64,000 bases of DNA, taken from NCBI GenBank assembly GCA_008704415.1, contig VXIS01000063.1, forward strand, positions 1 through 64,000. The letters run 5' to 3'. Source of the stretch: Sphaerosporella brunnea (Eukaryota > Ascomycota > Pezizomycetes > Pezizales > Pyronemataceae). Both the position numbers and the translations under genes were made by a program. Position 1 is the first letter of the stretch. Each line of letters starts with the position of its first letter. Below, in pieces: positions 55,201-64,000 of this stretch. A model generated the notes under the pieces. It was not told the DNA's origin, searched no databases, and worked only from the letters and a program-made list of their open reading frames with translations.

Positions 55201-58200
55201 TGACGTACCTGCCGGCCGTATCATAAGCGACCTTCCTTCACGTCTGTGCTTTTCTGTGCCTTCCGTGCGGGGTTTAGATCGGGGCTTCTTTTGATCCCTG
55301 TCCCCTGTCCCCTGTTTATCTGATGATCGACATCCACATCAAGACGAACTTCCAGCTGCTGCTGTGCTGTTTGTTTAAGATTCCGAGTGGGTTGGTATAT
55401 GCCGGGTAAGCTAAGCTAAAACTGCTGACTCACCCGCGCTACCTCTGGGGCCGCAAACGGGATGCTTGTGGCAGCACTCGCGCATAGAGTTTATACCTAC
55501 CACGCCGATGAGGTTTTTTTTGATCAGCCGGGCAACGAAGCCCGGGCTTTGGATGTAAAGGGCGCGAGTTAGCACAGAGTGATATCCAGTGAAACAACAA
55601 TGCTTCATACCGGCTTTTTGATCAGTCCAACGCACTGGCTTCCGGTTCGCCCGCAGTGGGGTTGGCATGGTGGCTTTCATGACTTGGGGCACCACCATTG
55701 CAGGCACAATCGACAACCCGTATTGGATGAAAGGAGGAGAAGCAAGATATCCAGAAAAGCTTCGCCGAGAACTTGGCGCAGAGGTCCAGGCCTGTCAATC
55801 AACGATTCTCGAAACCCGATGAGCGGACTGGATGGAAATATAAAATAGATGATGAGGGAGTGAAGCTGGAGGAGTGGTTGATCGCATGCATCGATTAGAT
55901 CGTGTACTTAACTACCCTACCGTAGAAATCCCGGCTACACGTCCGTGGCGATTCGGGGCGATAAAGGATTCCCAACTCTCCCATGCAGAATGATATCGCA
56001 GAAATCCGCGAACACCAGACAGCCCAGTCCTCTGATTCAAAAGGACTACGCCGAGATTAAGATGGACTGTGCAGAGATCAAGGATACATATGCCGAGCAA
56101 GGCGTTACGACAGTTTGCTTACTTTTTTGCTTGTACACTAGACATGCGCCAGATAGGCAATTGTATTGTTATTTTACGAGGAATATTGGCAAGTCTGACG
56201 TATCTACGAGAGTGTGTTGATGACATTCAATTGTTCAAGTTGACGAAAAACGAAATGTTACGAACAAACAAAAAAAAAAAAAAGTTCCTTCGCGTGACCG
56301 TGATCGTTGTATCTGTATCAACCGTACCTACCTGCGGTGGGAGTCTTTTACGTTTTGTTTCTTTCTTTTTTTTTTTTTTTTGCTGCCTGCCTGCCTCACG
56401 CGCACTTCTAACGACTTCCCCGCGCGCATAATAAACAAAAGAAAAGAAAAGAAAAGAAAAATAAAAAAATAAAAAAAAATAAAAAATTCGCTCGTATCGT
56501 ATCTAGCTCGCTACAAGGAACACTTTTGCTTTTGCGTTTGTAACGGCAGCTAGAAGCAACTGCTCGTGGTTGATGTTGTTGCTGGCCATCTCCGGTTGGT
56601 TCCCCACCAACGTTAACCCATGCACCTGATCTAGCCTACCCCGCATTTTGCTGCCCCCCAAAAAAACAAAAAAAAAAGTCTCAGCATACTTCTGTTGTGC
56701 TGTTGGCCCGCATGTCACTTCCGTCCTCGTTTGTCGAAGGGCTTCTGGAAAACAACCCCCCCCCCCCCCTGCGGGCTGCGGGCTGCGGGCTTGCGGTGCG
56801 GGCTTAACCTAGGTATGGAGCTTACTACATACCACACCAGCGAAGCAAGTGCGTATGTACGTACAACTCTGTTCTCGTGTTGTGTTGTTGATCATGAGTT
56901 ATATACATGTGACATTGGTTCACGAGGCTGCAGATGCATACGTGCATGCGCAGAACAACGCCCACCAGGCAAATCAAGAAGAAAAACTAGAGTTTTTCTC
57001 GACGCTCCATGTCTGCGGAATACGAGTCTACAATATACCTGATCGAATTTTTTTTTGTTGGTGCCGTTGGTAGGGCTATTCCATTACTAGTATCAAGGAC
57101 CATGTACCGTGCAACACGGCACAAGCACAAGCACAAGAGAAAAAAAAAAACAAAAAAAAACTTCTGGATTGCAAATCAAAGCCGTTCTTTCAGCGTCAGA
57201 CCTCCACTATTTTTCCGGAAGGAGCCCCAACGCCCATCTCGGCCCTCGATGTCACAAAACACCGTAACTAGTAAGGGGACGGTAAGGGGCAGCCTGTGTG
57301 CATTCACGCCAGATCCAGCCTTAGTTTTTCTCCGAGCACAATGCCAGGTCGAAGTCCCGCCCGCCCGCTCTTCCTCCCTCGCTCACTCCCTCGCTCATCA
57401 GATGGCGAGCCTCGAGAGATCTCGTAAAACTGTAACGGGATGGAGTTGTACTAGTAACTAGCCAGGCTCTGAAATCCGCAAAGCGCTCATCTTGGAAGGG
57501 GACAGAGTGTTTCAAGTTTCAAGTAAGACCCCCCCCCCCCCCGCTGCATTCTGATTGTCCAGAACAGAAGAAGAAGGGACAGCATCCAGAACGATGGGTC
57601 CCGGTTGGACGACGACAGCTGGCCAGTGCTGATGCGGAAGGCATAGTGGTACCGCGGTGCGGTAGTTGATGTAGCTAGAGTACTGTCAGGATGATGGCCG
57701 AATCGATCAAGCAAATTCTCAATTTATCTAACAGAAAGAGAGCAAAACTTCACCGTCACCTTTGCGCCCCGGAGAAGATCAATCTGTCGATCTAGATCCG
57801 GTATATCTTTGGAGAGGAGATCGCCAAGCCACCGCGTACTGCGCCCAAATAGCCGTTTGCGAGGAGCGATGTTTACGGTGGGTATGCATATTCACGACGC
57901 TTGAGAACAAAACCCAGCGCTTGTATATGGATGTCGTGGGGAATTAATCCCTTGCGTTCGACTTGCTGGTGGAGATTTATTTAACTACAGAAAAGCCAAA
58001 AAGCGGTATTAATTTTGACAGGACGGTGTTAGGAAGTTATGTACCTTAGGTCCAATAATACATCCCACTAGGTACCAGCAGATTAGATTGCTGACACACT
58101 GATGATATAGCTGCGAAACGAAACGAAACGGAAAATTCCTCCTATGTAGGAATAGGCCTACAGCTCTCCGCATTTTTGTGAAACGAAGACGATAACGAAC

Positions 58201-61200
58201 GGACGCGTGAAGGGCCACTTCCTGCCTTCTTGCTGCCCTTCCCTCCCGCCGCACCATAAAAAATGGGATTTCGGAATCCTGGAGTCATTCCGTCCTCGTG
58301 GATGGCGACAGCCCGTCATGTGTAGCCCCAACGGCGAAAAAAATTTCACAGTTTTCGTCCCGCCAGAATATGTGTGTGTGTGTGCTCGTGCTCTCATGAA
58401 AGAGATAGCCCGGCTTGAGAATGCGCTGTGCTACTGTCTTGGCCCTGCCCCGCATGGTGGAACAGTGCTAACAGGAATTGCCGACATGAATTCAGCGGCG
58501 GCCGGGAAAAGGCAAGATCTTGCACAAGGTCCGCACGCGTGGGGAACTTTTCTAGATGTATCCTGCGATGAGGAAACGGACGGGTGAGTAGTTCGCGGAA
58601 CTGAGGAAAAGCAAAAGCGCGGGGCGAACTAGGGCGATTTTGGTTGAGATGCTCATAACTTTTGTCATGGAAAAAAGAACACCTGCTGCTGCTGACGGGA
58701 CGGAAGTACGTACCGCGTCGCAGGATTAGCCTTTTTGAGGCGCAAACACAATCATCGTTGTTGGAAGGGAAAGCCCTCACCTGGGGGGAAGATCTGCGTT
58801 TGTGCAGTCGGGAGAGTGGGAGATGATGGAACGTTTTTATCGACGTCAAAGATCTTTCCGGCTGTTGTCAGACCATAAGATCGCGGGGCTTCATCGATCT
58901 GCGCTTTTTGTACACGTCGCCAAACTTGCTCCAACAGGTCCAAGGCGTATGGTACATTTCGAACGAGGTCTAAAGCGGAGATTTAAAGCTGGAATCGGAT
59001 TCTGGAGTTTGTACCAGGGCTGTCGATGTTCGGGCAACATCTACCCCGCATTATTACCGCCGGGGAGGCGTTTGACCGAAAGCACTGATGTGCTTACTTT
59101 ATGCTAGCTAGCTACTATTCGAGGTAGCAACTGCAGAGGAAAGATCCAAAAACTTCCATGGATAGATCCAGGGCATCCTGCGCTTCGGATTGGTTAGTCA
59201 TGAGCGCCTCGGCGATACTGCGGCGTGAGGTGGGGCTTACATACATATGGCCGTGCGGTGATCACACCGCCGGCCTCGGGTGGTCCATAAAGCAAAAAGG
59301 GACCCCAATTTCCTGTGGGTTGATGATATCCTCGTCGGAAAGTGAGAGGATCGTAGCCATGCACTTCATTTGCACCTCATTATTCAGATCTGGCGATCAC
59401 GGGGCGGCTAAAGCAGAGGTGGCTGCCAACAGCTCATCCTCGTGGGGGGCAGCAACTGAGGAAGAAGAAAGTTCGATGGAGCCCGCTGACACCATCATAG
59501 GTTCAAATCTCGCTTTCTCTTGATTTTCGTCAAGATCAATAAAGTCGCTCGCTTGAAATGGTCAGCCTAGAAAACAAAAACTGGTGGTCGTCTCTTCGAC
59601 GTGGGATGTAAGAGTACCAACACCTCCCAAGCCAGTCACCAGCTCCTTTAGGCGCAGCTGGCGCTCGTTTGTCGAAGCTTGAAGGGTGTGGCTCGAAACA
59701 ACTGAATAATGTTTTGGGTATGACATCGTCAGGCCTGATTGCGAACCTAAAAAAAAAAAAAAAAACCTTCGTTTAAGGAGGTAGCCGGGGCGATCTTTTT
59801 TGATTCCTAGGTGTGGCGGGGGGGCCAAGAGTCCGGGGGGACCCTGTGATGTCGGTGATTGGGTGAGACGACGACATCAGTTGTTCTCCAGGCGTGGTCG
59901 TATGAAACATCCAGCTATCGTTTTTCCTTTTCGTCAAAATCTGACGTTGCTCAAAGTTTTTTTTTTTTTTTTTTTTTCTTTTTTCTTTTTTCTATCCCCA
60001 TCTTCTCGGTCGGAGGGCGTTCTTCGAAGGGATCATTTTCGTTTACCGCAATGGGGCATCTGACGCGCAAACGCTACGGAGAAGACAGGCAGCTCGATAG
60101 ATAGATATACCACCCAGGCTCCCGGCCAAAGAAGTGGGATTGTTTTTTTGCCCGGCTGAAAGCTTCAACTCGGATAGGTGGTGTTGTTGTGCCCTCGAGA
60201 TCCGAGACGTTTGGGTTCTCGGTGTTTCATTCGACAGGCGATAGTTAATTTAAATGAGCCACACGGGAGGTTGGAAGGACGGAAGGGTGCGATGCAGTTG
60301 GTCACAAAACGTTTGCGCGGTGCTTGGGGTGCTTGGGCAGGCAGACGCTTGGGATGCAGAGCGATAGGCTGGGATCAGCATCAGTCAAGTCAAGTGGCCA
60401 GGGAGCAGCAGCTGGGTGTGGGTGGGTGGACAGCGTCAAGCACTGGCTGCTGCACCTGGTCGATGCACCTAACTGAAGTATCCATCTAGCGCGCATCGTG
60501 GCCTTGGCTTTGCGCACCCCGAGATCTCAGAGCCGAACAATTGCGCTCCCGCGAGGTGGGTGACTCCATTCTACTTTGCTCTACCTCCCTGCGGCGGGAT
60601 GGAGCAGTGATTCAGCACAGAATCAAGAGGAGGCAAAGGCGTCGGCACAGCAATCAAGGAGAGCAGAAAACTCTGTCGCGCACAGCCCGGCCGGCCTGCT
60701 GCCGACTTCGCCATGCGGTGCGCGGCAGGCTGCAGGATGGGAGATTAAACGTTTCGTTCTCGAGGGAGCTCATCGTTTAGTCGGACGCGAACGACAGCAA
60801 GCCCAACAGATTGAACGGGTGGGTGTAATATTGCCTCATCTTTCTGTCATCACGAAATGCAGACAAACTGGGGAAGCGGCTAGAGGAGATATGAAGATGG
60901 AGACGTATATACGGTATCATACTTCTGCGTGTGTATGTATACCTTGTTTCGAAGGGTCCATCCCAGCAGCACGTTCTTCCTGGGGGCCCTCATAGATACA
61001 TGCATCTACAATAGCGTCAACGGGGGCAGGCGGTAGCGGCAACGGGCTTGGTAATGATGATGATGGTGGTGGTGGTGGTGGTGGTGGTGAGGCAGGGCGG
61101 TCTGGTCTATCTAACTTGCATTTTGAAGGTGTGGGCTCGTCAAGCAACACCACCACCACCACCACCACTGCTAACCACCATCTACTAACCACCCTCCGGC

Positions 61201-61261
61201 ACTAAATCGCCTCGAACTAAAGGGATAGGCAACCCAGCCCACGGTCCCCTTCTTGCCGTAA
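55201..61261. other. Gene-poor sequence with simple repeats; possible small broken frame
   Basis: No gene is assigned. Around 55625-55815 one plus-strand frame reads GMVAFMTWGTTIAGTIDNPY and GGEARYPEKLRRELGAEVQ and stops. Another frame continues QRFSKPDERTGWKYKIDDEG to 55899. This could be an old gene with a frameshift, but I cannot name it. Low-complexity tracts include A runs (56268, 57138), an AAAAG repeat (56439-56460), C runs (56756, 57530), T runs (59958-59976) and complementary GTG/CAC triplet arrays (61061-61089 and 61147-61168). Confidence 0.4.
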
Positions 61262-62197
61262 CTCCTCCTCTCCTCCTCCTCCTCCTCCTCCTCCTCCACC
61301 TGCTATCCCGTTTCCCGTTTCCTTTTCTTCCTCCCCTCCCCCTCCTTCCCGCCGTGTGTTTATTCTCTCCGGATGTGACGAAGAGATACCACCCGCGCTT
61401 CTTCTTCTACCCGTTTGTGGTCTTCTCGCGAACTCCTAGCCTCGCCCACCCCAACCATCTAACCATCATCCCCCCCCCCCCCATCCCTTTTAACTCCCAC
61501 CAACGACGAGGCAGAGCCATTCGCTCGTCTTCGTCGATTTTTCCCTCCCGTCCTTTGCAACCCTCCAACTCTTGTAAACACAGAGGTGGGCGACTGGGCA
61601 TTTCTATCCCGATTCGGTTTTTTTTCCCTACGGCTCGGGTTCACGGACCCTACGCTACGACTTAATCTCACGACCTGACGACAACAACGACCCAAAATTG
61701 TGTACATCGAATAATAAACGATTACATTCCACCGCCTTGCTCCGAAAGCTACGTCTCAGTCACCTCGAGCACACGGACTACCCCGTCTGTGTGTGCCCCG
61801 TGAACTTTTACCTCACGCGTCTTTGTTAGTGCGGTGAGTTTCTGACGCAAGCCCCCCGACAATGTCCTCGACCAACTCTGTATCTGCTGCATCAAATGTC
61901 CATTAGAACCGACAACCCCTCCTAGCTCCTAGCATTCCAACTCCTGTCTTGACTTCACTTCGCCGTGTGCTCCTTTTGATGCTGTGGTAGCCTGTTAGAT
62001 CATCATGCTAAACCTTGGCTCCTAGCTTGTCGCATCCGCCATCCGGTGTCAGTCCACCTGACCGTTCACCAACCAAGCAACTAGCCCCACCACCGTTTCC
62101 GTTGATAAAAGTCCGGACGGCACGTTCTTCTACCTAGTCCTCCTCCCGATACGTACGAAGCCGACCCCGACGGGATCCGCATGCATTGATCTCTCCG
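61262..62197 (+). promoter_or_regulatory. Promoter and leader of the LRR gene, with upstream ORFs
   Basis: A CTC-repeat (61262-61298) and long pyrimidine tracts are typical of fungal promoter/5' leader DNA. Five short ORFs open and close before the main ATG: 61862-61906 (14 codons plus stop), 61896-61925, 61979-61990, 62005-62025 and 62181-62189. A strong splice donor, GTGAGT at 61834, could remove some of these as part of a leader intron. Leader limits cannot be set from sequence alone. Confidence 0.5.
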
Positions 62198-64000
62198 ATG
62201 GAATCTGAAGACGGAACAATATTCATCAAAAGGCTCGCCCACTATGTACGGACGCATGAAAAGGCCCTGGCAAATGCCATTCAGCTCCAGCGACGCCAGC
62301 CAGTTCGACGAGGGAGCGACATCCCAGGCTCCCCTCGTACGCCAGTAGGATCCGCTCGAGAACCGAGTTCCGGCTCTGCAACGAGCACTCTCGCCTCTGC
62401 CTTTTCGCTATCAGCCCTGCCCTTCACGTCCCAATCACTGAAACCAGCCAAGCTTTCCTTAACGCCCCATCATCTGTACTATCTTTTGACTCGATTCGAG
62501 GAACTCAACATTGCAGTTGGACCCATGGGTGTGCGGCTCGAGAACATCCACGCAGAGTCTTCCAACTATGTCTCTTTCCTTCGAGATTCTGGCAGAAGGA
62601 ACAGGTCTTCGGACAGCCTTTCCATTCACTCGGTGTCTAGCGTTCGCAGCGTCATGTCTGGAATGTCGAGTATGTGGACGAACTTCGGCTTTGGCCCTTC
62701 AATTGCAACCCGGCAAGAGAAGGCCAAGGCTGCCTTGGAGGCGGATCTGAAGTACTTGTACTCGGCCTTCACCAAGGTACCTTGCCTCAGACTTGCACCT
62801 GATCGCAAGGCACGTCTAGTTGAAGGATATGAAGAGTTTCCTTTTGACACTGCAGTGCCGCTGCTGGCATTCAAGAACACTACCACTTTGGAGATCTGTG
62901 ACATTGATATCAGGCAATTTTTTGGCTGGGATCGAATGGCAGAACAGCTCCGAAGCTTGTCGGTCAAGAGAGGTGGTATCGAAGACCCTGTAGAATTGCT
63001 GATCTCTATTGTTCTCGACGACATGGATCGACGGCGACGGAGGTCCGCTAAGTCACAGTCCTCGCCTATCATATCCTATGGGGCAACCCCGGGACATTCC
63101 ACCACCGATGTCAACACCCCGTCCTCTGGCCCCCCATCGCCTTCCTCCGCAACAGCTGTGCAAGTCGGTGCCCACGCTGCCAGTGCCCCTGCCAGTCATT
63201 ATCACTCCAGACAGTCCGAACCGTCTTCGCGCTCTAGCTCCACGAGACATCATCGCCCAAGGAGCAGTTCGCCTTCCAAGTCCAACAATCCCCGACCCAC
63301 CTCCCAACGCATGCGAAGATCTGGATCTGGCAGCAGCCATTCTTCTGCCGCCTCCACAGTCATCCCCCCTACTCCCGTCGTCCTCCCACCGACGAAATGG
63401 AGGTTTCTGCGGCACTTGTCATTGTCCGACAACGGCCTGACCTCAATTTCGACCACCGCGTTGTTCCCTCTTGCAGGCTCACTAACTTCCCTTGATCTAT
63501 CCAACAATCTCCTCTCCGCCGTCCCTGAATCCCTCTCTATCTTGAGCAACCTCCGTGCTTTGAATCTTTCAGGCAACATGATCGATTCGTTGCATTCGCT
63601 GACCAGAAGCCCTCTTCCTGCCATTACATCACTCAACCTTCGCTCCAACAGGTTATCTTCTATCGCCGGAATTGAACGAGCTCTCACTTTGGAGCGACTC
63701 GACCTTCGTCAGAACAAGCTTACGGATCCCACCGAGCTTGCTCGTCTGACATCTGCCCCGAACTTCCAGGCTGTGTGGGTCGCCGGAAATCCATTTACGA
63801 AGACCCATTCATCCACCTATAGGATCACAATCTTCAACTTATTTCGGAGCACCCCAGGTTACACGGATGACATCCTTTTGGATGCTCAAGGACCTGGCAT
63901 CATGGAGAAGAGAAGTCTAGTTGAGAGGGTCGGCGAAGCACCGAGCGTCCCAGTTGTGAAGGTGCCAAAGCAGCAGCCTGTCACGGTTCACCAAGTTGCT
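62198..64000 (+). CDS. Leucine-rich-repeat protein, C-terminus beyond the window
   Basis: An uninterrupted frame of 601 codons runs from the ATG at 62198 to the window edge. The N-terminal 230 residues contain segments conserved in a fungal LRR family: HHLYYLLTRFEELNIAVGPM, GVRLENIHAESSNYVSFLRD, and a serine-rich SIHSVSSVRSVMSGMSS. A disordered Ser/Pro/His-rich linker (about 275-390) precedes five LRRs (about 395-520): LRHLSLSDNGLTSI, LTSLDLSNNLLSAVP, LRALNLSGNMIDSL, ITSLNLRSNRLSSI and LERLDLRQNKLTD. A cap-like segment with VWVAGNPF follows. The arrangement recalls the N-terminal half of LKB1-interacting protein 1 (STK11IP) and related fungal LRR proteins, a resemblance I rate only as possible. 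Function is unknown; the repeats are protein-binding. The end lies outside the window. Confidence 0.85.
   Translation, partial: MESEDGTIFIKRLAHYVRTHEKALANAIQLQRRQPVRRGSDIPGSPRTPVGSAREPSSGSATSTLASAFSLSALPFTSQSLKPAKLSLTPHHLYYLLTRFEELNIAVGPMGVRLENIHAESSNYVSFLRDSGRRNRSSDSLSIHSVSSVRSVMSGMSSMWTNFGFGPSIATRQEKAKAALEADLKYLYSAFTKVPCLRLAPDRKARLVEGYEEFPFDTAVPLLAFKNTTTLEICDIDIRQFFGWDRMAEQLRSLSVKRGGIEDPVELLISIVLDDMDRRRRRSAKSQSSPIISYGATPGHSTTDVNTPSSGPPSPSSATAVQVGAHAASAPASHYHSRQSEPSSRSSSTRHHRPRSSSPSKSNNPRPTSQRMRRSGSGSSHSSAASTVIPPTPVVLPPTKWRFLRHLSLSDNGLTSISTTALFPLAGSLTSLDLSNNLLSAVPESLSILSNLRALNLSGNMIDSLHSLTRSPLPAITSLNLRSNRLSSIAGIERALTLERLDLRQNKLTDPTELARLTSAPNFQAVWVAGNPFTKTHSSTYRITIFNLFRSTPGYTDDILLDAQGPGIMEKRSLVERVGEAPSVPVVKVPKQQPVTVHQVA

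Noticed and set aside
59158..59523. 121-codon plus-strand frame and its mirror
   Set aside because: No motif on either strand and no splice context; the mirror frame has internal stops.
1..64000. A biosynthetic or defence gene cluster
   Set aside because: The confident genes are unrelated housekeeping or regulatory types, with no polyketide synthase, peptide synthetase, cytochrome P450, transporter or NLR-type set.

Overview
The window looks like nuclear DNA of a filamentous ascomycete (Pezizomycotina). The evidence is short introns of 50-70 bases with GT/AG ends and CTAAC- or CTGAC-like branch sites, an intron-containing tRNA-Arg, fungal-type coding genes (a GT41 O-GlcNAc transferase with a long fungal N-terminus, ureidoglycolate lyase, mitochondrial QRI7), decayed fungal transposons and a short TTAGGG array. 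No viral, bacterial, CRISPR or plasmid signature was seen.

Layout. About 1-23 kb is gene-poor and full of relics: an HNH-endonuclease pseudogene (1.8-2.7 kb), an unidentified broken frame (5.4-5.7 kb), a fragment resembling the WD-repeat protein JIP5 (9.3-9.5 kb), two tRNA-Arg(ACG) genes, two 5'-truncated LINE copies with exact target-site duplications, a 226-bp MITE, and a broken Tc1/mariner-type transposase next to an interstitial telomeric repeat. The second LINE copy sits inside a gene whose two halves still join in one reading frame. About 23-33 kb is a gene island: O-GlcNAc transferase (+) and ureidoglycolate lyase (-) converge tail to tail, followed by a 393-bp MITE and a nucleotidyltransferase-fold protein. 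About 33-38 kb holds a 343-bp MITE with 78-bp perfect inverted repeats, a third tRNA-Arg and a pseudogene with an acidic repeat. About 37.8-47.5 kb is a second gene island, all on the minus strand: a small unknown protein, QRI7, an F-box/ankyrin protein, a Myb/SANT-like protein, a calcineurin-like phosphoesterase and a small membrane protein. About 48-61 kb is again gene-poor, with a 159-bp retro-insertion and a MULE-transposase SWIM fragment. The window ends inside a leucine-rich-repeat gene that begins at 62198 after a leader with several short upstream ORFs.

The genes do not form an evident pathway or cluster. OGT (protein O-GlcNAcylation), ureidoglycolate lyase (last step of allantoin use) and QRI7 (mitochondrial tRNA t6A) are independent housekeeping functions. 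The most informative biology is the mobile DNA: three different TA-flanked MITEs, LINE insertions with readable duplications and a 3'-end hairpin, and a reconstructable interrupted gene. All family calls come from reading motifs by eye; no database search was possible.
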